DNA of 64,000 nucleotides from Sphingomonas sp. FARSPH. GTDB lineage: Bacteria; Pseudomonadota; Alphaproteobacteria; Sphingomonadales; Sphingomonadaceae. The DNA lies in contig NZ_CP029985.1 of assembly GCF_003355005.1 (NCBI RefSeq), positions 1,231,001-1,295,000 of the forward strand. Reading direction: 5' to 3'. Below, in pieces: positions 27,818 through 37,232 of the stretch (within the stretch, counting starts at the first letter, position 1; each line of letters starts with the position of its first letter). Under the pieces are notes generated by a model. The model did not search any database and was not told where the DNA came from. It was given only the letters and a program-made list of their open reading frames with translations. The position numbers were made by a program, and so were the translations under genes.

Positions 27818-28516
27818 ATGACCGACCCGCGTATGGACGCCAGCTGGCTCGCCCCGCTGCGCGCCGAATTCGACAGCCCGTATATGGCGGCGCTGCGCCA
27901 GTTCCTGAAAGCCGAAAAAGCGGCGGGCAAACGCATCTTCCCGCATTCCGACGATTGGTTCCGCGCGCTGGAGCTGACCCCGCTCGATGCGGTGCGCGTC
28001 GTCATCCTGGGGCAGGACCCGTATCACGGCGCGGGCCAGGCGCATGGCCTGTGCTTCTCCGTCCGCCCCGGCGTGAAGCCGCCGCCCAGCCTCGTTAACA
28101 TCTACAAGGAAATGCACGACGACCTGGGCATCGCGCCGGTGCGCCACGGCTTCCTCGAGCCCTGGGCGCGGCAGGGCGTGCTGCTGCTCAACAGCGTACT
28201 GACCGTCGAGGAGGCGCGCGCCGCCGCGCACCGCGAGCGCGGATGGGAAAAGTTCACCGACGCGATCGTCCGCCTCGTCGCGGCGAAGGACGATCCCGTC
28301 GTCTTCATGCTGTGGGGCAGCTATGCGCAGAAGAAGGCGGCGTTCGTCGCCGACGTCGCGCGCGGCGGCCGGCATCTGGTGCTGAAGGCGCCGCACCCCT
28401 CGCCGTTGTCCGCACATACCGGCTGGTTCGGCAGCGGCCATTTCAGCAAGGCGAACGCGTTTCTGGCGGCGCACGGCCGCGGGCGGATCGACTGGGCGCT
28501 GCCGGCGGAGGTGTGA
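27818..28516 (+). CDS. ung: uracil-DNA glycosylase, family 1
   Basis: A 232-residue DNA-repair enzyme that removes uracil. [10 protein letters not shown] carries the catalytic Asp67, and [13 protein letters not shown] carries His193 and the DNA-intercalating loop; [17 protein letters not shown] and [10 protein letters not shown] are further family motifs. Length and domain structure are normal. It diverges from the secreted-protein gene and is followed by the accessory patch. Confidence 0.96.
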   Translation: MTDPRMDASWLAPLRAEFDSPYMAALRQFLKAEKAAGKRIFPHSDDWFRALELTPLDAVRVVILGQDPYHGAGQAHGLCFSVRPGVKPPPSLVNIYKEMHDDLGIAPVRHGFLEPWARQGVLLLNSVLTVEEARAAAHRERGWEKFTDAIVRLVAAKDDPVVFMLWGSYAQKKAAFVADVARGGRHLVLKAPHPSPLSAHTGWFGSGHFSKANAFLAAHGRGRIDWALPAEV

Positions 28517-28572
28517 TCCGCGGCGCGGCGAGCGCGGAAGTGGACGAAGTGGACGGCACGTCCTTGCCCCGG

Positions 28573-29286
28573 TCATGCGGTGCCGGCGTCCCCCAGGGCC
28601 GCGAGGTCGCGCCGCCACGCCGCCTCGCGCGCCGCGACGTCGGCGCGGTCGGCCGCCGCGGCGCGGGCGTCGGCGGCGCGCGCCTCCTGCTCATCCCCTT
28701 CCGCGTCGGAGACGAAGCGCGGCGCGGCGTAGCGGTGGAGGGGCGCGGGCAGCGGATCGCCGGCGTCGCGCGCATAGGCGTCCGCCGCCACCTGATCGAT
28801 CATCCGGCCGAGCGCGATCGCCTCCGCATCGGGGGTGCGCTCGGCGCGGACGGTGTCCATCCAGGCGCCGTAGCGGACGGGATCGCGATAGCGCAGCAGG
28901 AACATCGTCAGCCGCTCGTCATAGCGGCGGCGCTCGCCGATCTGTTCGCCCTTGTAGAAGATCGGCGTGGCGACGCCGTGGATCGCGCGCGAGAAAGCGG
29001 CGTCGGACAGCCGCCGGATCGCCTGGTCGAGCGCGGCGTCCCACGCGCAGCGAAAGCTTTGCGCCTCGGCGCGGGCGCGCAGCGCATAAGCCGCGCTGGT
29101 GCTGATCCCGACCCGGCGGTACGCCGCATCGACGCAGCCGCATTCCGCGAGCGCGCGGATGAAGTCCACCTGCCGCTCCGGCGTCCAGCCATCGTGGCGA
29201 TGGCGGAGTTCGACGGTGTCGAAGGCGAGCGGATTGCGGGGCGCGGCCTTGCGGCGGCGGTGCGGACGCTGGGGTGCATGAGCCAT
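28573..29286 (-). CDS. helix-turn-helix protein resembling phage terminase small subunits
   Basis: A 237-residue, very Arg/Ala-rich protein. Residues about 35-70 (WTPERQVDFIRALAECG, then VDAAYRRVGISTSAAYALR) read as a helix-turn-helix of the kind seen in terminase small subunits and in a sphingomonad chromosomal family. The C-terminus is a charged, probably disordered Ala/Arg/Asp tail. GC content is as high as in the surrounding core genes. No large terminase or capsid gene is near, so a phage role is doubtful. Confidence 0.6.
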   Translation of the reverse strand: MAHAPQRPHRRRKAAPRNPLAFDTVELRHRHDGWTPERQVDFIRALAECGCVDAAYRRVGISTSAAYALRARAEAQSFRCAWDAALDQAIRRLSDAAFSRAIHGVATPIFYKGEQIGERRRYDERLTMFLLRYRDPVRYGAWMDTVRAERTPDAEAIALGRMIDQVAADAYARDAGDPLPAPLHRYAAPRFVSDAEGDEQEARAADARAAAADRADVAAREAAWRRDLAALGDAGTA

Positions 29287-29424
29287 GCCGGCCTATTAAG
29301 GACGACATTTCCAACATTGCGAGGGGTGGCGGGCGGTGGGTGCCGATTTCGCCGCGGGTGTGGCGCGGGGGCATCCATCAGCGTGACGCTGTTCGTCCGG
29401 TGCGGATCGCATTATGGTTGAGCA

Positions 29425-29655
29425 ATGAGCCGGAGTCGCCGCCATTCACCGTTCATCGGCCACACGACGGCGGGAACGGACAAGCCGTGGAAGCAGCAGT
29501 CCGCGCGCCAGATGCGGCGGATCGTGCATCAACGTCTAGACCAGACGCAGGACGGGGATGCTCTGCCATCGCGCCGACAGGTGACGGATGCATGGGGGAT
29601 GAAGGACGGCAAGCAGCGGCTGACGGCACCTTCTGCGGAAGTCTTGCGCAAGTAG
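29425..29655 (+). CDS. conserved small basic protein
   Basis: A 76-residue protein: MSRSRRHSPFIGHTTA at the start, a basic helical middle (SARQMRRIVHQRLDQTQD) and AWGMKDGKQRL near the end. I recall a scattered family of small proteins with the same SRSR...G.TTA...KDGK plan, of unknown function. The ATG at 29425 gives the conserved start. It leads the low-GC patch and is followed by parDE after 52 bases. Confidence 0.55.
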   Translation: MSRSRRHSPFIGHTTAGTDKPWKQQSARQMRRIVHQRLDQTQDGDALPSRRQVTDAWGMKDGKQRLTAPSAEVLRK

Positions 29656-29707
29656 GCGTGATGGCCCGCCGGTCGACATCCGCCACGACGCGGAGTATTT
29701 CGGTGGA

Positions 29708-29962
29708 ATGACTCGACTTCAGCTTTCCGTACCCGACGACCTTGGCGCGTGGGCCGAGGCGCGGGCTATCGAAGCACAGCTTGGGGGCGCGGGCGAGTAT
29801 CTCGCCACCCTACTTGCGCGCGAACGCGCGGACGCAGACGCGCTTGCCCGGTTGCAGGCGGCAATCGACGAAGGGCGCGCATCGGGGATCAGCGAGCGCG
29901 ATGCCTTCGAACATCTGGACGACCTGCGCGCCGCATTACGCCGGGATGCCGGTGCGACTTGA
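29708..29962 (+). CDS. ParD-like type II antitoxin
   Basis: An 84-residue protein. The N-terminus MTRLQLSVPDDLGAWAEARA is a ribbon-helix-helix DNA-binding domain and the acidic/helical C-terminus (DEGRASGISERDAFEHLDD) is the usual ParE-binding part; GRASGIS is a frequent ParD motif. It overlaps the downstream toxin gene by 17 bases, the standard antitoxin-first order, and probably represses the pair. Confidence 0.85.
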   Translation: MTRLQLSVPDDLGAWAEARAIEAQLGGAGEYLATLLARERADADALARLQAAIDEGRASGISERDAFEHLDDLRAALRRDAGAT

Positions 29963-30227
29963 GCTAAGCCGCAAGGCTCAGGCCGATCTCGACGACATTC
30001 GCGATTATAGTGTCGGGCAGTTCGGGCCGTTGCGGACGATCGAGTATCTCGACGCGATCGAGCGGACGTTCCGACGCATCCTCGCCTATCCGGATATCGG
30101 GGCGGCGCATGCGGGGCTGAGTGGCGTGCGCAGTCTGCCGAGCGGCGAGCATCGGCCGATGTACTGTTTGACTGGCAGTGGTGGCGAGCAGGTGCCGCAG
30201 GTGGCGCAGTGCCGATATCATTATTGA
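29946..30227 (+). CDS. ParE/RelE-like toxin
   Basis: A 93-residue protein of the RelE/ParE fold: RLELSRKAQADLDDIRDYSVGQFG is the typical N-terminal beta-hairpin and helices, and AYPDIGAAHAGLSGVRSLPSGEHRPMYCLT matches the central sheet in two parts. ParE toxins poison DNA gyrase. The C-terminus ends abruptly as QVAQCRYHY where homologues usually continue about five residues beyond the final beta strand, so activity is uncertain. The start at 29946 lies inside parD. Confidence 0.8.
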   Translation: MPVRLELSRKAQADLDDIRDYSVGQFGPLRTIEYLDAIERTFRRILAYPDIGAAHAGLSGVRSLPSGEHRPMYCLTGSGGEQVPQVAQCRYHY

Positions 30228-30266
30228 TCTTCGCGAACTTGACCGACTTTTCGCTCATGTCACTAT

Positions 30267-30905
30267 GTGATGATGACGCCACGCTTACCAACTATCAGAT
30301 CATCTCTTCTGCGGCTTCATCGAGCAATCCTGGCGATTGATGAGGAACGATATGCCGTTTCTTCTCTGGCGCGGCTATCGACCTTAGAGAAGATGGTCAC
30401 CCTTCTCGAAGACCGACGCTTTTTAGATCACCATGGCGTGGATTGGCGATCCAACGTGCGAGAGGTTGCCAAAGCGGTCCGCAGAGAGCGCCATGGCGGC
30501 GCGAGTACTATAGACATGCAACTTTTTCGAACAGCCTCCGATCGATACGAGCGGACGCTGCGTAGAAAGATTCGCGAGTTCGTCGGAGTATACGTACTTC
30601 AGCGAAAATTCACGAAGCTGGAGATACTACGCATCTATCTGAACATTGCGTATTTTGGAACAGAGTTGGTCGGTGCACTGGCAGCCGCAAAGGCGCTATT
30701 CCCGGACGCCGTCGACGACTACGCATGGAATATAGACGATGTCGAGCTCACTCCTGACCAAGCGGCTCAGGTGGCGGCGCTACTCGTATATCCCAAACCG
30801 CGCGTCACTAACGCTAACTGGCAGACCAAAGTCAGACGGCGAGCGAACTATGGCTTGGCCCTCTACGCGGGACGTGATCAGCGCCTCGACCAAATTCTGC
30901 GTTGA
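30267..30905 (+). CDS. soluble GT51 transglycosylase-domain protein
   Basis: A 212-residue protein containing almost only a peptidoglycan glycosyltransferase-like domain. LLEDRRFLDHHGVDW carries the catalytic-type Glu48, HGGASTIDMQLFR (77-88) corresponds to the GGSTITQQL motif, and RRKIREFVGVYVLQRKFTK then LEILRIYLNIAYFG (118-131) to later GT51 motifs. Unlike normal PBP1/MtgA enzymes it has no N-terminal membrane helix or signal, and no transpeptidase domain. GC is clearly below the genome average, pointing to acquisition. Its 3' end faces the membrane-protein gene 27 bases away. Role unknown. Confidence 0.7.
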   Translation: MMMTPRLPTIRSSLLRLHRAILAIDEERYAVSSLARLSTLEKMVTLLEDRRFLDHHGVDWRSNVREVAKAVRRERHGGASTIDMQLFRTASDRYERTLRRKIREFVGVYVLQRKFTKLEILRIYLNIAYFGTELVGALAAAKALFPDAVDDYAWNIDDVELTPDQAAQVAALLVYPKPRVTNANWQTKVRRRANYGLALYAGRDQRLDQILR

Positions 30906-30932
30906 CATGTTTTCGATTTCTGACTTGCTATA

Positions 30933-31472
30933 TTACACAACAACACCAAAGTGCATCTGACGGTGAAGGAGTCTTGCCTCTCTCACCATATTTTGGGTGA
31001 AATTAAAAAACTCAGCCCGAACTTCTCGTAACTCGCGGAGTATAGCTGCCTGACCGGTTCGACTATCGGATGCTATAAATGCATTGAGCTTTCGCGTGGC
31101 TTCCGCAAGCCTGGCCTGGAGCCATTCAAACTGGCTGAGACTAGCATCCCTGAATCTGGTTCGGACAGACAAATCCAACGATAGAAGCCTCTCATTCCAT
31201 TCTATGACGCTAGCCTTGAACGCGGATCGAGCCTGCTCAAATTCAGCGTCGCCGGGCGAAAGCAGGCACACCCTCTGGCTCGCGTAAATACGTTTGCCAA
31301 TCAGGCGCGATATCTCTTCCGTGGCGCTCATCATTTGCGCGTACATGTCTTTCGACGCTTCGAAGAAGCGCGCTTCTTTGGCAGCACGGGTCTGCCATGC
31401 ATTCGCAAGACGATTCCCGAGCACGCTCGTCAGAATGAAGGCAACGATGGCTTGTGTAAGCGTAGCAATCAT
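30933..31472 (-). CDS. membrane-anchored helical protein of unknown function
   Basis: A 179-residue protein: one N-terminal membrane helix (about residues 1-22, MIATLTQAIVAFILTSVLG), then a long, mostly helical, charged region with heptad-like spacing (ATEEISRLIGKR, ARLAEATRKLNAF). I recognise no family. GC is low like the convergent GT51-like gene. A cytoplasmic sensor or anchor is possible; membrane anchoring fits what its GT51-like neighbour lacks, but a partnership is only a hypothesis. Confidence 0.6.
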   Translation of the reverse strand: MIATLTQAIVAFILTSVLGNRLANAWQTRAAKEARFFEASKDMYAQMMSATEEISRLIGKRIYASQRVCLLSPGDAEFEQARSAFKASVIEWNERLLSLDLSVRTRFRDASLSQFEWLQARLAEATRKLNAFIASDSRTGQAAILRELREVRAEFFNFTQNMVREARLLHRQMHFGVVV

Positions 31473-31504
31473 CGCTGCCTCCCTCGCCGCACTCCGCTAG
31501 TGTG

Positions 31505-33586
<2,082 letters not shown>

Positions 33587-33615
33587 TGTGTACGCGCCAT
33601 TGGTCGCGCCGCCAA
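33587..33615 (-). promoter_or_regulatory. candidate thiC promoter
   Basis: Reading the minus strand, TTGGCG (33615-33610) and TACACA (33592-33587) are separated by exactly 17 bases, placing the start at the first bases of the TPP riboswitch. Both boxes are only partial matches to the sigma-70 consensus. Confidence 0.4.
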
Positions 33616-33649
33616 ATGAAAAGGGCCGCCCCCGCAAGGGGAACGGCCC
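33613..33649 (-). terminator. Rho-independent terminator of the ferritin-like genes
   Basis: On the minus strand GGGCCGTTCCCC and GGGGGCGGCCC form a strong hairpin with a TTGC loop, followed by CCTTTTCATTT. It ends the two-gene ferritin-like unit 25 bases after its last stop codon and abuts the thiC promoter. Confidence 0.7.
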
Positions 33650-33673
33650 GTTTCGTCGGCGGTGGCGGCCGGC

Positions 33674-34654
33674 TCAGCCGCTGGCGGCGGACGAGAAGAT
33701 CGCGCCATTCACGCCGCTGGGGAAGAAGCCGCCCGACTTCACCTGCGCCTTGTTCAGATAGGCGATGTTGAGCACCTGGCCGGTCGAGCGGCTGAAGGTG
33801 ACGCCGTCCGTATCGGTGGGGACGATGTTCGCGGTCGTCGCGTTGCCGATGCCCTGGTCGAGGTCGGTCGTGCCGTCCAGGCTGTCGCGCGCGTCGCTGA
33901 TCTGCTGAACCTGGCCGAAGATCGCGTTGGTCGACACGCCCTGGCGGTAGAGCAACGTGCGCACGAGGCCCGCGTGATACGCCTCGGTCGCAAGGATGCC
34001 GGCCGCCGCCTCGATATAGACCTTGGTCTGGAGGAGGGGCGCCGCGCCCTTGTACGCGGTGACGCCGACGTCCTCGAGCAGGAAGGCGGCGAGCAGGAAA
34101 TTCACATCGCTGGCATAGGGGTTGAACGTCTGCCCCTGCGCGATCAGCCCCGCGGCGACCGCCGCCGCGGTGAACGCGCCCGTCGCATCGCCGCCGATGT
34201 TGATCGCGGGCATCGCCACCGCGGACGCGCCGATCGTCGCGCGCAGGAAGCCGACGTGCGCCGCCTCGTCCGCCGCGATCTCGCGCGCATATTTGGCGAC
34301 CGTGTCGCTCAGCGTCGCCTTCGCGCCGCCGGTCACCGCGCCCGGCGTGCCGATGCCGCCGGTCAGGCCCGCCGACAGGCCGGTGCCATAAGCGGCATAG
34401 CTGTAGAATTGCGCCTCGAGATATTCGAGGTTGAGCGCGAAGTTGAGGACGGTGAAATCGCCGGTCAGGTCGGTCGCCGATGCGCTGGGCGTCGGCGTCG
34501 GCGTGTTGCCCGTGTTGCTGCCTCCGCACGCGGAGAGCAGCGCAAGGCCGCCGCTCGCCGCGGCGGCACCGCCGGCATAGCGCAGGAAGGCCCGGCGTTC
34601 GGCGCGGCGCGCAGCGATCGCATCGACGACCTGATGGCTCGAAAAGTCGGTCAT
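33674..34654 (-). CDS. ferritin-like domain protein, secreted (copy 2 of tandem pair)
   Basis: A 326-residue protein of the Ferritin_2/desiccation-related (Pcc13-62-like) type. The N-terminus has a twin-arginine-like RRAFLRYAGG, a hydrophobic stretch and a lipobox-like ALLSACGG, so export by Tat and lipidation is possible. Ferritin-like helices bear ALNLEYLEAQFYSYA, REIAADEAAHVGFLR, FLLEDVGVTAYKGA and ATEAYHAGLVR, giving Glu and His ligands for a di-metal site. The closing FSRSTGQVLNIAYL repeats in its upstream neighbour, with about half of residues shared; the gap between the genes is 19 bases. Confidence 0.85.
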   Translation of the reverse strand: MTDFSSHQVVDAIAARRAERRAFLRYAGGAAAASGGLALLSACGGSNTGNTPTPTPSASATDLTGDFTVLNFALNLEYLEAQFYSYAAYGTGLSAGLTGGIGTPGAVTGGAKATLSDTVAKYAREIAADEAAHVGFLRATIGASAVAMPAINIGGDATGAFTAAAVAAGLIAQGQTFNPYASDVNFLLAAFLLEDVGVTAYKGAAPLLQTKVYIEAAAGILATEAYHAGLVRTLLYRQGVSTNAIFGQVQQISDARDSLDGTTDLDQGIGNATTANIVPTDTDGVTFSRSTGQVLNIAYLNKAQVKSGGFFPSGVNGAIFSSAASG

Positions 34655-34673
34655 GAACGATACTCCGCTTGGA

Positions 34674-35699
34674 TCAGGCCGAAGCCGCGCTTTGCTTGAC
34701 GTTGCCGTTGACGCCGTTCGGGAAGAACCCGCCGGACGTCGCCTGCGCGCTGGTCAGATAGGCGATGTTGAGCACCTGGCCGGGGGTACGCGAGTAGGCG
34801 ATGGCGTTGGCGTCGGCGGGCACGATGTGCGCGACCTGCAGCGTCGTCGTCGTATTGTCGGCGTTGGTGATCGTCGTCGTGGTTTCGGCGATCCCCTGGT
34901 CGATATCGGTCTGGCCGTCGAGCGCGTCGCGCGCGTCGCTGATCTGGCCGATCTGGGTGATGATCGCCGCATTGCTGAGGCCGAGGCGATACAGTTCCTC
35001 GCGCACGATCGCGGCGTGATACGCCTCCGCCGCGAGGATGCCCGCCGCCGCTTCGAGATAGACCTTGCTGGTGAGCAAGGTCGACGCACCCTTGTAGGCG
35101 GTGACGCCGACGTCCTCGAACAGGAAGGCCGCGTAGAGGAAGTTCTGGACGCTGGCATACGGGTCGAAGGTACCGCCCGCCGCGATCAGACCGGCCGCCG
35201 CCGCCGCCTTCGAAAAGGCGCTGTTGGGGCCGACCGACAAGTCGATCGTCGGCTGCGCGATCGCCGAGGTGCCGAGCGCGGAACGCAGAAAGGCGACGTG
35301 CGCCGCCTCGTCCGCCGCGATCTCGCGCGCGAAATTGCCGATGATCGCCGCATCGCTCGCGCTGACGGTCGCGTCGCCGCCGAAATTGACCGCGCGCGCG
35401 CCGGTCGCCGCGCCCTGCGTGCCCGTACCGGTCAACAGGCTGTTCGACAGGCCGACGCCGTTCACCGCGTAGCTGTAAAATTGCGCCTCGAGATATTCGA
35501 GGTTGAGCGCGAAGTTGAGCACGTCCGCGTCGGTCACCGTCGCGCTCTGCGCCGCCGCCTCGCCGGACAGGCCGAGCGTCGCCGCGCCGGCCACGCCGAC
35601 CGCAGCCGCGCCCAGCGCGGTCTTGAAGAAGCCGCGGCGATCGTCGCGCCGCCGGGCGCGCGCCTCGAGGGCCGCGGTCATATCCAGGCTGTCGGTCAT
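34674..35699 (-). CDS. ferritin-like domain protein, secreted (copy 1 of tandem pair)
   Basis: A 341-residue paralogue of the next gene. The ATG at 35699 gives MTDSLDMTAALEAR, then RRDDRRGFFKTALGAAA, a Tat-type signal ending GEAAAQ; unlike copy 2 there is no lipobox cysteine, so it may be soluble in the periplasm. The same helices follow (ALNLEYLEAQFYSYA, REIAADEAAHVAFLR, FEDVGVTAYKGA, AAEAYHAAIVREE). Members are linked to desiccation or oxidative stress in plants and bacteria, without known chemistry. Confidence 0.85.
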   Translation of the reverse strand: MTDSLDMTAALEARARRRDDRRGFFKTALGAAAVGVAGAATLGLSGEAAAQSATVTDADVLNFALNLEYLEAQFYSYAVNGVGLSNSLLTGTGTQGAATGARAVNFGGDATVSASDAAIIGNFAREIAADEAAHVAFLRSALGTSAIAQPTIDLSVGPNSAFSKAAAAAGLIAAGGTFDPYASVQNFLYAAFLFEDVGVTAYKGASTLLTSKVYLEAAAGILAAEAYHAAIVREELYRLGLSNAAIITQIGQISDARDALDGQTDIDQGIAETTTTITNADNTTTTLQVAHIVPADANAIAYSRTPGQVLNIAYLTSAQATSGGFFPNGVNGNVKQSAASA

Positions 35700-35845
35700 T
35701 ACTCGGGATCTCCCCTTCACGCGCGAGGCCCGGCCCCGCATGGGCCGCCAGCCGTTCCGCATCGGGGGCCGCGCGTCAAGCCCGTGTGCGTTTCACCCGT
35801 GTTGCCACCGGCCCGAACCGCCGTCCCGGGGGCCCATGCTGCCTG

Positions 35846-36724
35846 TCAGAAGGTATAGGCGACGCCAAGCGCACCGAGCCATTGCGTCCGCGAGCCGGCG
35901 ACACTGACCACGGGGCTGTCGCCGAAATCATTGAGCAGCCGGCCATAGGTGACGCCGCCGACCAGCTTGAAGCCGTGCAACAGATTGCCGGTCAGCGCAT
36001 AGGTGCCGAGCGCGCCGACGTTCCAGTCCTTCCACCCGCCGCGCGGATTGTAGGCGGCAAGTCCGCTCGCGACGCTCTGTGCCGGGGTGATGCCGAAATA
36101 GCTGCGCGCATAGTTGCCGTCGGCATGTTCGGCGGTCGCGAACAGGCCCACCGCCGCCTTCAGGCTGAGCGGGGTGAAATAGTTGATCGACGGCTGCCAG
36201 ATGCCGCCGTCGGACGCGCCGGCGACGTCGTGGCGATAGCTGAGCGACACCGACAACCGGTCATAGGGGCTGGTGACGATGCCGGTCTTGCCGACGCCGA
36301 CATAGCCGCCCAGCTCGACCGCGGTGCCGACCTTGCCCAGCGCGCGGATGCGCGGATCGTCGATGCCCTTGGTCGTCGCGCGATTGAGGTTGAGCACCGC
36401 GATCGGCCCCGCCTGCAACTCGATGCCGTTGTCGGTGCGGTTGGGGATCAGATCGAAGCTGACGCGATTGCCCGCCAGCACGAAGTCGTGGCCCTTCACC
36501 GTGCCGATCGCACCGGGCGCAGGCGAGAAGCTGTAGTCGTTCGACCCTTCGTAATCGGGCAGATAGGCCGCGCCCAGGCCGATCGTGATGCTGTCGCGGT
36601 TGACGTCCAGATCGGCGGCCGGCTTCTGCGTCCCGCCGGCATCGGGTGTGGCGACCTGCGCCGCCGCGGGGGTGGCGATCAGGGCGAGGGAAACCGCCAG
36701 CGGCGCAAGAAACGTACGGCACAC
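35846..36724 (-). CDS. MipA/OmpV family outer-membrane protein
   Basis: A 292-residue beta-barrel protein: signal peptide VCRTFLAPLAVSLALIA ending TPAAAQ, then alternating strands typical of MipA/OmpV, with ITIGLGAAYLPDYEGS at the start of the barrel and ending QWLGALGVAYTF with the terminal phenylalanine required for barrel insertion. GTG at 36724 is the start: GGAG lies 9 bases upstream and the signal begins at once. It lies 67 bases after the DUF2141 gene on the same strand, so the three genes from 37950 down may be one operon. Confidence 0.88.
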   Translation of the reverse strand: MCRTFLAPLAVSLALIATPAAAQVATPDAGGTQKPAADLDVNRDSITIGLGAAYLPDYEGSNDYSFSPAPGAIGTVKGHDFVLAGNRVSFDLIPNRTDNGIELQAGPIAVLNLNRATTKGIDDPRIRALGKVGTAVELGGYVGVGKTGIVTSPYDRLSVSLSYRHDVAGASDGGIWQPSINYFTPLSLKAAVGLFATAEHADGNYARSYFGITPAQSVASGLAAYNPRGGWKDWNVGALGTYALTGNLLHGFKLVGGVTYGRLLNDFGDSPVVSVAGSRTQWLGALGVAYTF

Positions 36725-36791
36725 GGGATAAAGCTCCAACCTGTTACGGTCCCGCAACGCCCCGTTCACGCTAACGATCCGGCGAGGAAGG

Positions 36792-37232
36792 TCAGAGGAT
36801 GTACCGCATCCGAATCTGTTGCCGATCTGCATCACCCGCGATCGTGAAGCGGGCGGCGGCGAAGTGCGGCGGACCGAAGCGGATCGGCGGATTGCGCGAA
36901 AATCCAAAGCCTTCGCGCGGGATGCCGGCAAAGGTGTCGAGCTTCGCATTGCCGTTTTCGTCGTGGATCACCGCGATCGCATAGCTGCCGCGCGGCAGGC
37001 CCGCGAACGACAGGCCGTGCGTGCCTGCGGGGATCGACCGCGTCACCGCATCGGCATCGTCGATGCAGGCCGGAAAATTGTCCGGATCCGCGGTCAGGCA
37101 GACGCGCAGCATGCCCTTGGCGGAGCGGACCTGCTCGACGCCGACGTCAAGCCGCGCGACCGGCGCCGCGCCGAGCAGCATCACCACCCCCGTCGCGAGG
37201 CCCAGCGTCGCCGCGACGCGCCGCTTTGGCAT
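36792..37232 (-). CDS. DUF2141 domain secreted protein
   Basis: A 146-residue protein with an N-terminal signal/hydrophobic segment (about residues 7-25) and the DUF2141 beta-sandwich: KGMLRVCLTADPDNFPAC, GTHGLSFAGLPRGSYAIAVIHDENGNAKLD, PREGFGFSRNPPIRFGPPHF (each read separately). Function unknown. The ATG at 37232 lies 86 bases inside the 3' end of the sterol-desaturase-like gene, in another frame; a start later in the frame would remove the signal. Confidence 0.8.
   Translation of the reverse strand: MPKRRVAATLGLATGVVMLLGAAPVARLDVGVEQVRSAKGMLRVCLTADPDNFPACIDDADAVTRSIPAGTHGLSFAGLPRGSYAIAVIHDENGNAKLDTFAGIPREGFGFSRNPPIRFGPPHFAAARFTIAGDADRQQIRMRYIL

Noticed and set aside
27674..28618. Upstream extension of the minus-strand secreted-protein frame
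   Set aside because: It runs antisense through ung; the signal peptide at 27673 marks the real start.
28573..29286. Prophage remnant
   Set aside because: Only a terminase-small-subunit-like helix-turn-helix protein is present. No large terminase, portal, capsid, integrase or att repeats were seen, and its GC matches the chromosome.
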